From positions 1 through 64,000 of the forward strand of contig JADJHP010000008.1 of the NCBI GenBank assembly GCA_016707525.1: a stretch of DNA of 64,000 nt. The letters run 5' to 3'. The notes under the pieces were generated by a model, which made no database searches, was not told the DNA's origin, and saw only the letters and a program-made list of their open reading frames with translations. A program made the position numbers and the translations under genes. Origin of the DNA: Ignavibacteriota bacterium (GTDB taxonomy: Bacteria > Bacteroidota > Ignavibacteria > UBA10030 > UBA6906). Positions within the stretch are counted from its first letter, which is position 1; each line of letters begins with the position of its first letter. Of this stretch, positions 38,700 through 47,655 are shown in pieces.

Positions 38700-39562
38700 G
38701 CTGCCCCTCCGCCTGTCGCACTCGCCTGCGCCGATTCGGCGGCGGCAAGCACGTTGTGATTCTTCACATAATGATACAGGAACGCCGCGCCGAACTTGTC
38801 ACCGCGCCCGACCGGAGAGCCGGCAGGATCGACAGACGGCACGGCAAGGTCGGTCCGGATCACCTTCTTCTGTTCGTTCAGATACACACGTACCCCGCGT
38901 GCGCCCCGTGTGATCAGGACGCCCTTCACCCCCAGCATCAGGATGTGGCCGACGGCACGCTCTTCCTCCATCCCTTCCACCGTCAGACCCGCCACCTCTT
39001 CCTCATTCATCTGTATCGTATCGATCATGAATGCCCAGCGGCGCCAGTCCGGCAACGGCCGGCGGAACCGCTCGTGACGCTCATTCACGCCAAGCGTCAG
39101 GCTGTGCAGGTCCAGGTGCACCGGGATCCCCTCATGACGCACCGCCATGCGGATCTCATCCAGGGTGTCGAGCGTGATGTCCGCACCCGAGATCATGTTG
39201 ATCAGGATGCCGTGCACGTCAAGGTGCGGTTTGATCTTCGCGAACGGAATGGGCGGGGCAAGATCGTGCGTGCATGCCACGTGATCGTGCTCATTCCGAT
39301 AATAGTAATGCACACGGTGAACGGGGGTCTCGTGGACGTACAGGCCATCGGTCTGAACGCCCTGCAACGCTTCGAGGCGCTCGCGCATCGCCGGGAGTTC
39401 CTTCCGCGAAACGCCGGCCACCGGCGTGAACCCATCGCCACGGCCCGCAAGGGCCGACATTGCACCGAGCCCGCGCAGGATCCCGCCAGCCTCTTCGCGC
39501 TCAACACCGTCGGGCGTGTGGAACACGTCCATCGAGAGGTGACCGATGATCAGCAATTTCAT
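38696..39562 (-). CDS. PfkB-family carbohydrate kinase-like protein
   Basis: A 288-residue ribokinase-fold protein: MKLLIIGHLSMDVFHTPDG at the start, then HLDLHSLTLG, IQMNEEEVAGL and KGVLITRGARGVRVYLNEQ, and a C-terminal site DPAGSPVGRGDKFGAAFLYH. In PfkB kinases this reads DTTGAGDAF, where the GAGD Asp is the catalytic base. Here the Asp remains (GRGDKF) but the loop is longer and altered, so substrate or activity may differ. It is translationally coupled to the rmlD-like gene, 34 nt after purE. Confidence 0.75.
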   Translation of the reverse strand: MKLLIIGHLSMDVFHTPDGVEREEAGGILRGLGAMSALAGRGDGFTPVAGVSRKELPAMRERLEALQGVQTDGLYVHETPVHRVHYYYRNEHDHVACTHDLAPPIPFAKIKPHLDVHGILINMISGADITLDTLDEIRMAVRHEGIPVHLDLHSLTLGVNERHERFRRPLPDWRRWAFMIDTIQMNEEEVAGLTVEGMEEERAVGHILMLGVKGVLITRGARGVRVYLNEQKKVIRTDLAVPSVDPAGSPVGRGDKFGAAFLYHYVKNHNVLAAAESAQASATGGGAA

Positions 39563-39596
39563 GAACGTACCGGAGAGTTATGCGTGGGAGGCACCT

Positions 39597-40055
39597 TCAG
39601 AACCTGGCACCGGCGGCCCGGAACTCACGCAACCGTGTCGTGAGCACGGGCTCGCCCAGCGCAAGGATCTCGGCGGCAAGCACCGCGGCATTCTTTGCAC
39701 CGGCAGAGCCGATCGCTACCGTTGCCACAGGGATCCCCGCCGGCATCTGCACGATCGCGTACAGCGCATCCACACCCCGCAGTTCCGAGCCGGCAAGCGG
39801 CACGCCGATCACCGGAAGCGTCGTGTATGCCGCGGCGACACCGGGGAGATGGGCGGCCATGCCGGCTGCCGCGATGATCAGCGCATACCCGTTCTCCTCC
39901 GCCGACTTCACGAATGCCGCGGTGGCGTCCGGCGTGCGGTGCGCCGAGAGGATCTTGAGGTCCCACGGTATGCCGAATTTCGTGAGATAGTCCGTGCACC
40001 CCTTCATGACCTCTTCATCGGAGGTGCTGCCCAGCAGGACGGCGACCTTCTTCAT
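39597..40055 (-). CDS. purE: N5-carboxyaminoimidazole ribonucleotide mutase PurE
   Basis: Purine synthesis: converts N5-CAIR to CAIR. The 152-residue product has VAVLLGSTSDEEVMKG, ILSAHRTPDATAAFV, the AAGMAAHLPGVAAAYT loop and VIGVPLAGSELRGVDALYAI, all class I PurE motifs with the catalytic His in GMAAHL. No purK is next to it. ATG 40055 follows AAGGTGTG; the hisA stop lies 1 nt upstream, so the two are coupled. Confidence 0.95.
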   Translation of the reverse strand: MKKVAVLLGSTSDEEVMKGCTDYLTKFGIPWDLKILSAHRTPDATAAFVKSAEENGYALIIAAAGMAAHLPGVAAAYTTLPVIGVPLAGSELRGVDALYAIVQMPAGIPVATVAIGSAGAKNAAVLAAEILALGEPVLTTRLREFRAAGARF

Positions 40056-40056
40056 G

Positions 40057-40809
40057 TCACACCTTCGCTGTATAGGGATAGTCTCTGGCTTCACACATGC
40101 GCCAGAGTGCCTGACAGGCAAATCTGTTCTGATAGAGCGCGCGCCCGATCACGACCGAATCGACGCCGTACGGCTCCAGTTCCTGAATGCGCAGGAGGTC
40201 TTCAAGCCCACCGACACCCCCCGATGCCGTGATACGCAATCCCGTTTTCTCGGCGAGCTCTTTGATCCTGGGAAGGTTCATGCCACGCATGGTGCCATCC
40301 ATCCGGATGTCCGTGTAGACCATGCGCGTGAACCCGAGCGCCTTTGCATTGAGCGCCACGGTCATCGCGGTGAGCCCCGACGACTCCTCCCAACCATTCG
40401 TCGCCACGATGCCATCCATCGCATCGATGCCGAGTATGATCCGGCTCGCCGTGTACGTCTCGATCAGCGACCGCGCTTCGTCGGGATTCTGGATCACCAT
40501 CGTGCCGACTCGAACACGGTAGACCCCGAGATCGAACGCCTTCTTGACTTCCTCAGCATCGCGCAATCCGCCACCAAGAGCAATGGGGATGTCCACCTTC
40601 TCCACCATACGCTTGATGGTGTCGGTGTTCACAAGGTGACCGGCGCGCGCACCATCGATGTCGGTGACGTGGAGGGACTTGGCGTTCTCAAGACGGCAGA
40701 GACGGGCCATATCCTCGGGGGCATCGGAATACGCGAATCCTTCAACCCCCTGGACCATCTGGACGGAGCGCCCGCCACGTATCTCAATAGCAGGAATAAC
40801 GAGGATCAT
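40057..40809 (-). CDS. hisA: HisA-like ProFAR isomerase with a changed active-site residue
   Basis: A 250-residue (beta/alpha)8 protein of the HisA/HisF family, which isomerises ProFAR in histidine synthesis. Family features: SLHVTDIDGARAGHLVN, IALGGGLRDAEEV, RVRVGTMVIQNPDEA, IDAMDGIVATNGWEES, MVYTDIRMDGTMRG, ITASGGVGGLEDL. In HisA the N-terminal PAID carries the catalytic Asp; here it is PAIE (Glu 9). The second catalytic Asp (IDAMDG) is kept. No other his genes are in view, and it is coupled to purE. It is either a functional variant or a HisA paralogue with another role. Confidence 0.8.
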   Translation of the reverse strand: MILVIPAIEIRGGRSVQMVQGVEGFAYSDAPEDMARLCRLENAKSLHVTDIDGARAGHLVNTDTIKRMVEKVDIPIALGGGLRDAEEVKKAFDLGVYRVRVGTMVIQNPDEARSLIETYTASRIILGIDAMDGIVATNGWEESSGLTAMTVALNAKALGFTRMVYTDIRMDGTMRGMNLPRIKELAEKTGLRITASGGVGGLEDLLRIQELEPYGVDSVVIGRALYQNRFACQALWRMCEARDYPYTAKV

Positions 40810-40916
40810 ATGTTAAACTTGCGTAAAATCTGCCTGATTTTCAAGCCACCCCTTTTTTCTGTCGCTATCCCTGTGTACCATATGCTCATACTCTCACAGT
40901 ACGGATATCACGAGAC

Positions 40917-42599
40917 ATGCGCCTCTTCCATCTCGCCAGTATCATGCTGGCAACGACTCTCGTTCTCTCGATCAATGCGGGTAATGCGGCATCACCTGTT
41001 GCCACACCCCGACTGGTGGTCATTGTCACCCTGGATCAGTTCCCCTACGACTACCTCGCCCGGTACCAGCAATTCTACGGCCAGGGTGGGTTCCGGTACC
41101 TGCTGGACGGCGCCGTGTTCACGAACGCATCCTACAAACACGCCAATACCTCCACCGGCCCCGGCCACGCCGTGATCCTGAGCGGAACGTACGCCAGGAC
41201 GAATGGCATCTCCCGCAACTCCTGGTACGACCGGAACCTCGGACGGAGCATGTACTGCGTCGAAGACCGGTCCGTGGAGATCCTCGGTGCGAAGGCAGAG
41301 GGCCGCTCCCCGGTGAATTACAAGACCTACACCTATGGAGACATGCTCCGCATCGGGACAGCGTTCAAGGCGAAGTCCATCGCGATCTCGAACAAGGACC
41401 GCGCCGCCATCCTGCCCGGCGGCAAGCTCGCCAACATCGCCCTCTGGCAGGTGGATTCGGCGTTCGTTTCCTCGACCTACTACGTCAAGGAACTTCCGCC
41501 CTGGGTGAAAAAGTTCAATGCCTCCGGCATGGTCAACTCCTTCTTCGGAAAGACATGGGAACGCACCCTGCCACCAGCAGCATTCGCCCTGGTGGATAGG
41601 GATGACGCACCCTACGAAGGCTTCCCTGCCGGTCAGGGTCGCACGTTCCCGCATCCGATCGTGGGTGATTCCGCTTCCCATATCACATCATCATACTACG
41701 GTTCGCTGCTCGGCAGTCCCTACGGCGCCGAAGTCCTTGCTGCCCTCGCCCGCGAAGCGGTGATCGGCGAACAACTCGGCACCCGCGGCGTGACGGATAT
41801 GCTCAGCGTGAGCTTTTCGTCACCCGACTACGTCGGGCACGAGTACGGCCCGAACAGCCAGGAGATGCTGGAGATGAATGTTCAGATGGACCGGATCCTC
41901 GCGGACTTCTTCCGGTTCCTGGATAAGCAGGTGGGTCTCTCGCAGTGCGTCATCGTGCTCACGGCAGACCATGGCGTGTCCACCATCCCCGCTTACGTGA
42001 GCCACACTATCGGGCGCGCGATCTTCCAGAAGCTGGACGGCAAAGCGATCAGAGCCCGTGCCGAATCGCTCCTTACCGCAAGATTCGGTACACCGGGTTC
42101 CGGCAAATGGGTCGAGAGCCTCTCTGCCGGCTCCCTCTTCATCGCGCCTGCAGCCCTGGCACACGCCGGGGTCACCGCAGAGGTCGCCGCCGGTGTCGTC
42201 TGCGACGATATGCGCCGCAGACCCGAAGTCGTGGCCGCGTTCACGCGAGGACAGATCCTTGCGCTGACCGATGGTTCCCGATTGGAGCAACGCCTGCGGA
42301 ACAGCTTCAATGATGAACGCAGCGGCGATGCGATCATCGTCTACAGTCCGTTCTACAAGGACAACCCGGACGAACACGGCGCGTCGCATGGCGATCCGAT
42401 CGAATCGGATGCCCACGTGCCGGTGATCTTCCGGGGACCGGGGATCAGGCCAGGGACCTACGACGCGGATGCAAGCCCGGCGGACATCGCGCCGACATTG
42501 TCGGCCCTGACAGGCGTGGAATTCACTCCGTTGCGTGAGGGGCGGGTATTGCTCGAAGCGCTGAACCGTTCTGCCGGCCCAGCAAAGGTCAGGCGTTGA
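40917..42599 (+). CDS. secreted alkaline phosphatase, PafA-like
   Basis: A 560-residue exported protein with a signal peptide (LASIMLATTLVLSINAGNAA). It has the alkaline-phosphatase superfamily metal sites: VTLDQFPYDYLARY, NTSTGPGHAVILSGTYARTN (candidate nucleophile Thr), SFSSPDYVGHEYGP, ILTADHGVSTIP and DEHGASHGDPIESDAHVPVI. This set matches the PafA-type phosphatases of Bacteroidota, which release phosphate from organic esters in the periplasm. It is alone on its strand, and its last 11 nt overlap the convergent VWA gene. Confidence 0.85.
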   Translation: MRLFHLASIMLATTLVLSINAGNAASPVATPRLVVIVTLDQFPYDYLARYQQFYGQGGFRYLLDGAVFTNASYKHANTSTGPGHAVILSGTYARTNGISRNSWYDRNLGRSMYCVEDRSVEILGAKAEGRSPVNYKTYTYGDMLRIGTAFKAKSIAISNKDRAAILPGGKLANIALWQVDSAFVSSTYYVKELPPWVKKFNASGMVNSFFGKTWERTLPPAAFALVDRDDAPYEGFPAGQGRTFPHPIVGDSASHITSSYYGSLLGSPYGAEVLAALAREAVIGEQLGTRGVTDMLSVSFSSPDYVGHEYGPNSQEMLEMNVQMDRILADFFRFLDKQVGLSQCVIVLTADHGVSTIPAYVSHTIGRAIFQKLDGKAIRARAESLLTARFGTPGSGKWVESLSAGSLFIAPAALAHAGVTAEVAAGVVCDDMRRRPEVVAAFTRGQILALTDGSRLEQRLRNSFNDERSGDAIIVYSPFYKDNPDEHGASHGDPIESDAHVPVIFRGPGIRPGTYDADASPADIAPTLSALTGVEFTPLREGRVLLEALNRSAGPAKVRR

Positions 42600-43686
42600 A
42601 ACGCTTGCGCCTGTTGCGGATGTAATCCACAAAGAGGAATTGACCCAGGGTGCTCAGGGACGAGTAGTATGCTCGTCCCTGATTTGCTTTGGTGAGTTCT
42701 TCCACGAAGTTGACGAGGTACGGATCCTGCGCGATCATGAACGTCGTGATCGGGATGTGCTCGCGGCGGCACGCCACAGCTTCATCGAGTGTCTTGTTCA
42801 CGATCTTCGGATCGAGCCCGAAGGAGTTCTTGTACAACCGCCCACCGGGCATCGTGATCGCCGAGGCCTTGCCGTCGGTGACCATGAAGATCTGCTTGTT
42901 CACATTCCCCCGCCGGCGCAAGAGGTCACGCGCAAGCTGCAGGCCCGCCCGCGTGTTCGTGTGGAACGGACCCACCGTCAGGAACGGCAACTCCGCGATG
43001 CTCACGAGCTTCGCGTCATCTCCGAAACACACCAGTGCAAGATAGTCGTTCGGAAAGCGCGTCATGATGAGCTCGGCAAGCGCCATCGCAACCTGCTTCG
43101 CAGGGGTGATCCGGTCCTCGCCGTACAGGATCATGCTGTGACTGATATCGATCATGAGGACCGTCGCACAGCCGGTCTGATGCTCGGTCTCATAGACCTC
43201 CACATCCTCCTCGGCGAGATTGAAGTTCTCGATCCCGTCGCGGCGGAATGCGTTGGTGAGCGTGGAGGTGAGGTCGATGTCCGTCGGCTGATCGCCGAAC
43301 ATGAACTTGCGCGTTTCGTTGAGACGTTCCACGCCACGCCCGGAGAACGGCGTCTCATGGGTACCGCTCGGAGCCTTCTTCAATGATGTGAAGATCTCGT
43401 TCAGCGCGTCCTGCCGGATGCGCTTGATGCCCGACGGCGTGAGGGTCAGGCCGCTCTCCGCATCGGCGATGAGGCCCATCGCACGCAGCTTGTCGATGAG
43501 ATCGTCCATCGTGAGGTTCTCATCGAACACCCCGTGCTCCTCCGCAAGCTGGCGGAGCCATGCCAGCGCCTCTTCAACATCCCCACTGGTGCCGGTCACC
43601 AGGTAGTTGAAGAGCGACACGAGTTGTTGAAGCCGCTGGTCGTCGGTGGCCGCGTCGGGCCGCCAGCGGCTGTAGATGAACCGCAT
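42589..43686 (-). CDS. VWA-domain protein of a MoxR/VWA pair
   Basis: A 365-residue cytoplasmic protein. A helical N-terminal region (SLFNYLVTGTSGDVEEALAW) precedes a von Willebrand factor A domain with the MIDAS motif DxSxS (LMIDISHSMI), TDGKASAI and a late Asp. Similar proteins follow Mg-chelatase-type AAA+ ATPases, whose conformational work they relay to a metal-dependent target. Its stop/start junction overlaps the AAA+ gene by 1 nt. The target is unknown. Confidence 0.82.
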   Translation of the reverse strand: MRFIYSRWRPDAATDDQRLQQLVSLFNYLVTGTSGDVEEALAWLRQLAEEHGVFDENLTMDDLIDKLRAMGLIADAESGLTLTPSGIKRIRQDALNEIFTSLKKAPSGTHETPFSGRGVERLNETRKFMFGDQPTDIDLTSTLTNAFRRDGIENFNLAEEDVEVYETEHQTGCATVLMIDISHSMILYGEDRITPAKQVAMALAELIMTRFPNDYLALVCFGDDAKLVSIAELPFLTVGPFHTNTRAGLQLARDLLRRRGNVNKQIFMVTDGKASAITMPGGRLYKNSFGLDPKIVNKTLDEAVACRREHIPITTFMIAQDPYLVNFVEELTKANQGRAYYSSLSTLGQFLFVDYIRNRRKRFNA

Positions 43687-45242
43687 TACTCTTCGTCCCT
43701 CATGTGCCTGTCCACGGGAAAGATGCTTCCCACCATGTCCTTGTACGAGATCACATGGTCCACCTCATCGCGCGCGATACGCGAGTGCTGATGCAGCCCA
43801 TCCAGAACGAACTCCATCATCGCCGGCCGGTCCAGGGCCGGATCAAGCCCCGGCTTCAGCCGTTCCACAAGATCCCGCAACCCTTTCACCGCCTCCAGCG
43901 CCTTCCGGTACTCCGCCGCAGGCATATCGTCGCTCAACTCCAGCCGGTTGCCGGCCTCGAACCAGTGAACGATCGCGCCATAGTCACCTTCGGCGGCTTT
44001 CGGCGGGGGGGCTTCCTGCTCTCCGCTCTTGCGCTGACGCTTGCGCAGGGGGTCGGGGAAGTAGCGCGAGAAGATCTCACGCACGGCCTTGCCGACAAGC
44101 GCACGGCTGACCTTGACGCTCCCCTCCTGTTCGCCTTCGAACACGAGTTCCACTTTACCGGTGAGCCCGGGCAGGATGTGCGGCAGATCGCAGATCCGCG
44201 GCATCACCACGGCGTCGCCGGTCACAATGGCGCGCCGCTCCGCATTGCTGACGAGGTTTTCCATCGCCGCAATGGTGAGGCGCGCGCTTACACCGGACTT
44301 CTGATCGACGAACTCGTTCGTCCGGGCTTCAAATGCGACCTGCTCGATGATCTCTTTGAAGAAATGCGGCACGCGCACCTCGCGACCGTCCCGTGCGATG
44401 TGCGCCTCCTGCTCCGTGATGCGGATCGCGTCGTCCATCGACCGCGGATAGTGCGTCAGGATCTGGGAGTCGATGCGGTCCTTCAGCGGCGTGATGATGT
44501 TGCCGCGATTGGTGTAATCCTCCGGATTCGCGGTGAAGACCAGCATCACATCCAGCGGGATCCGGATGTTGAACCCGCGGATCTGGATGTCCTTCTCTTC
44601 CAGGATGTTGAAGAGCCCGACCTGGATGCGCGGCTGCAGATCCGGCAATTCATTGATCGCAAAGATCCCGCGATTGGTGCGCGGGATGATGCCAAAGTGG
44701 ATCGCCCCTTCGTGCGCATAATGCAAACGTTGCGATGCCGCCTTGATCGGATCGATATCGCCGATGAGGTCAGCGATCGTCACATCGGGGGTCGCGAGCT
44801 TCTCTCCATACCGGCGCGACCGGTGAAGCCATTCGATCGGGGCATCGTCGCCCTTCTCCCGGATGAGGTCCACGGCATACTTGCTGACAGGCGCAAAGGG
44901 ATCATCGTTGATCTCGCTCCCCTTCACCACGGGAACGTATTCATCCAGGAGCGTGTACAGGAGCCGGACGATGCGGGTCTTCGCCTGCCCGCGAAGCCCG
45001 AGCAGGATGATGTCGTGCCGGGCCAGCAGGGCGTTGGTCAGCGCAGGAATGACGGTGTGTTCGTAGCCGATGATCTCGGGGAACAACGGCGCCCCCGAAC
45101 GGAGGCGGGCAATGAGATTCTCGCGGAGTTCGTCGCGGACCGGCCGGACGGCATAGCCGCTCGCCCGCAAACCACCCAGTGTTTCCGGCTTCCCGGCGGG
45201 CCACCGGTCGCCGGCGTGAACGTGCTGTGCCTGTGAGTTCAT
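43686..45242 (-). CDS. Mg-chelatase/MoxR-type AAA+ ATPase
   Basis: A 518-residue AAA+ protein of the ChlI/MoxR clade. The Walker A region is LLGLRGQAKTRIVRLLYTLL (GxxGxxKT-like). Walker B/sensor features are GIFAINELPDLQPRIQVGLF and VMLVFTANPEDYTNRGNIIT, with a sensor Arg near LKDRIDSQILTHYP. NIQ-type insert KDIQIRGFNIRIPLD follows the chelatase pattern. Coupled to the VWA gene. ATG 45242 is preferred; ATG 45269 would overlap the divergent gene's leader. Not a magnesium chelatase in context, since no tetrapyrrole genes are seen. Confidence 0.85.
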   Translation of the reverse strand: MNSQAQHVHAGDRWPAGKPETLGGLRASGYAVRPVRDELRENLIARLRSGAPLFPEIIGYEHTVIPALTNALLARHDIILLGLRGQAKTRIVRLLYTLLDEYVPVVKGSEINDDPFAPVSKYAVDLIREKGDDAPIEWLHRSRRYGEKLATPDVTIADLIGDIDPIKAASQRLHYAHEGAIHFGIIPRTNRGIFAINELPDLQPRIQVGLFNILEEKDIQIRGFNIRIPLDVMLVFTANPEDYTNRGNIITPLKDRIDSQILTHYPRSMDDAIRITEQEAHIARDGREVRVPHFFKEIIEQVAFEARTNEFVDQKSGVSARLTIAAMENLVSNAERRAIVTGDAVVMPRICDLPHILPGLTGKVELVFEGEQEGSVKVSRALVGKAVREIFSRYFPDPLRKRQRKSGEQEAPPPKAAEGDYGAIVHWFEAGNRLELSDDMPAAEYRKALEAVKGLRDLVERLKPGLDPALDRPAMMEFVLDGLHQHSRIARDEVDHVISYKDMVGSIFPVDRHMRDEE

Positions 45243-45284
45243 TGCAATTACCGCGGAAAAATGGTACAATGGGAAAGAGCCGGC

Positions 45285-46337
45285 ATGGATCGCTTACTGA
45301 CTACAACATTGATTATCCGGTTTAGTTCCGTCGGCGATATCATCCTCACGTCACCGCTCATTCGGACGTTGCGTACCCGCTTTCCGCACTGCCGCATTGA
45401 CTTCCTGGTCAAAGAGGATCACGCCGACCTCATCCGGCACAACCCGCATCTCTCACAGACGCTGCTCCTGCCGAAGGGAAGCGGTCTGACGGAATTGCGT
45501 CGCATCCGCACGCAGATCCGGTCGTCCCGCTATGATCTGATCCTCGATATGCACGACAACCTCCGCAGCCGGTTCCTGACGCTCGGGCCAACTCCGGTCG
45601 TGCGGTACAACAAGCGGCGGTTCGCCCGGTTCATGCTCATCAACGCACATCTCGATCTGTACCGCTGGACCGGAGGCGCACCGCCGATGCACCAGCGGTA
45701 CCTCGAACCTCTTGCGCCGTATGGCGTGGTGGACGATGGGGCCGGCCCGGAGGTGTTCGTGACCGGCGAGATCGAGGCGTCTGCCACGGCGATCCTTGCC
45801 GCCGCCGGCCTCCCTCCCATGCAACGGGCGATCGGCGTCTGCCCGTCGGCACGACACGCGACCAAGATGTGGGACGCAGGCCGCTTCGCGGCCGCGGCAT
45901 CAACCCTCGCACAGGAACGCGGGCTGCCCGTCCTGCTCTTCGGGTCACAGGAAGAACGTGGCCGGTGCGAACAGATCGCGCAAACGATCCGTACAGACCC
46001 GGCATCGACACAGGTCATCAACATGGCCGGACTGTGCACGCTGCTCGAAACCGCCGCGGCCATGGACCGCTGCGCCGTGGTGCTGACCAACGACACCGGA
46101 CTGATGCACCTCGCCGCTGCTCGCACGTGTCCGATCGTGGCGGTGTTCGGGCCGACCGTCCGTCAGTTCGGCTTCTTCCCGCACGGGGAACACAGCATCG
46201 TCATTGAACACCAGGCACTCTCCTGCCGCCCGTGTTCGGCGATCGGCGGGGCGACATGTCCGAAGAGGCATTTCCGTTGCATGAACGATATCGAGCCACC
46301 GCGTGTGATCGAGGCGGCGCGCTCACTTCTCCATTGA
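45285..46337 (+). CDS. glycosyltransferase family 9 (heptosyltransferase-like)
   Basis: Adds ADP-heptose or a like sugar to the LPS inner core. The 350-residue product has IIRFSSVGDIILTSPLIRTL at the start (the RF.SxGD motif of GT9), DLILDMHDNLRSRFL, GVCPSARHATKMWDAGRF and the C-terminal donor site VVLTNDTGLMHLAAARTCPI then VAVFGPT. It is followed 13 nt later by waaA, as expected for an LPS core cluster. ATG 45285 has GGGAAAG upstream; ATG 45261 adds eight residues. WaaF or WaaC cannot be told apart here. Confidence 0.88.
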   Translation: MDRLLTTTLIIRFSSVGDIILTSPLIRTLRTRFPHCRIDFLVKEDHADLIRHNPHLSQTLLLPKGSGLTELRRIRTQIRSSRYDLILDMHDNLRSRFLTLGPTPVVRYNKRRFARFMLINAHLDLYRWTGGAPPMHQRYLEPLAPYGVVDDGAGPEVFVTGEIEASATAILAAAGLPPMQRAIGVCPSARHATKMWDAGRFAAAASTLAQERGLPVLLFGSQEERGRCEQIAQTIRTDPASTQVINMAGLCTLLETAAAMDRCAVVLTNDTGLMHLAAARTCPIVAVFGPTVRQFGFFPHGEHSIVIEHQALSCRPCSAIGGATCPKRHFRCMNDIEPPRVIEAARSLLH

Positions 46338-46350
46338 TCCCGGATACCGT

Positions 46351-47655
46351 ATGCACACCATCTGGCGCCTCCTGTACAATGTGATCTTCATTCCACCGTT
46401 CTGGACGGCACTCCACATCCTCGGACTCTTCAACCGGAAGGTCGCGCGCGGTATCGCCGGACGAAAGACACTGTTCGCCGATCTTGAGAAGACCATCGCG
46501 GCCATGCCGGCGGGTCCGCGTGTCTGGGTGCATGCCTCGTCCATGGGAGAGTTCGAACAGGCGAAGCCCATCATCGCCGCCCTGAAAGCACGGCACCCCG
46601 ATGTCCGCATCATCGCGTCGTTCTTCTCGCCGTCGGGGTACGAGCATTCACGCAAGTACACCCTTGCGGATGCGATCGTGTACATCCCCTTTGATTCTCC
46701 GGGAGGCGCGCGCCGCTTCATCGAACTCATGCGGCCGGATGTGGCCGTGATGGTCCGCTACGATATCTGGCCGAACCACATCTGGGAACTCCGTGCCCGC
46801 TCGATCCCGGTGATCATCGCCAATGCCACCATGAGCCGGCGCACCCTTCGTCGCCTGCCGCTCCTCCGATCGATGCATCAGTCCGTGTACAACTGCATCG
46901 ACAGCATCCTGACCGTCGCGGAAAGCGACGTCGCGGCATTCAGGGCATTCCGCCTGAAACGGCCCACGGTCAAAGCCATCGGCGATACACGGTACGATCA
47001 GGTCGCCACCCGCAGTGCCGAGGCACGGAAACGCCACATCGTCCCGCCCGCAGTGGTCGCGGGGAAGAACGTGATCGTTGCGGGAAGCACCTGGCCCGAG
47101 GACGAAGCAGTCCTCCTCCCGGCGTTCCTCGGCCTTCGCGAGGAACGGGCGGACCTGCTGCTGATCCTCACCCCGCACGAGCCCACACTGGAACATATCG
47201 AAGGGATCGAGCGCGAACTTGCCGGACGCGCCACCACCATCCGCTTCTCGGCGTTGAATGAATACGACGGACAGGATGTGATCATCGTGGACAGCATTGG
47301 CATCCTGCTCGTACTGTATGCAAGCGCACACCTTGCGTATGTGGGCGGCAGTTTCCGCCAGGGGATCCACAATGTTCTCGAAGCCGCCGTCTACGGCATC
47401 CCGGTCCTCTTCGGCCCCAAACACAGGAACTCGCACGAACCGCTGATGCTCGTTGAGCGCGGCGGCGCATTCATCGTGACGAACGAGGAAGAATTCCGGA
47501 CGACGGCGGGGAATCTGCTGCGCGATGACCGGATCCGGACCACGGCCGGGGACCGGGCATCATCGTTCGTCCGGTCGCATCTCGGTGCCACAGAACAGAT
47601 ACTCACGTTCATCGAGCCACTTCTCACCACACGGAGCAACGGAACCCCGCGATGA
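46351..47655 (+). CDS. waaA: Kdo transferase WaaA (KdtA)
   Basis: Transfers 3-deoxy-D-manno-octulosonic acid to lipid A at the inner membrane. A 434-residue GT-B enzyme: N-terminal membrane anchor (LYNVIFIPPFWTALHILGLF), VWVHASSMGEFEQAKPIIAA, SFFSPSGYE, PDVAVMVRYDIWPNHIWELR and the C-terminal VADSIG-type (VDSIGILLVLYASAHLAYVG, GIHNVLEAAVYGIPVLFGP). WVHASSMGE matches the catalytic-Glu motif. It overlaps larC by 4 nt (ATGA). Confidence 0.95.
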   Translation: MHTIWRLLYNVIFIPPFWTALHILGLFNRKVARGIAGRKTLFADLEKTIAAMPAGPRVWVHASSMGEFEQAKPIIAALKARHPDVRIIASFFSPSGYEHSRKYTLADAIVYIPFDSPGGARRFIELMRPDVAVMVRYDIWPNHIWELRARSIPVIIANATMSRRTLRRLPLLRSMHQSVYNCIDSILTVAESDVAAFRAFRLKRPTVKAIGDTRYDQVATRSAEARKRHIVPPAVVAGKNVIVAGSTWPEDEAVLLPAFLGLREERADLLLILTPHEPTLEHIEGIERELAGRATTIRFSALNEYDGQDVIIVDSIGILLVLYASAHLAYVGGSFRQGIHNVLEAAVYGIPVLFGPKHRNSHEPLMLVERGGAFIVTNEEEFRTTAGNLLRDDRIRTTAGDRASSFVRSHLGATEQILTFIEPLLTTRSNGTPR

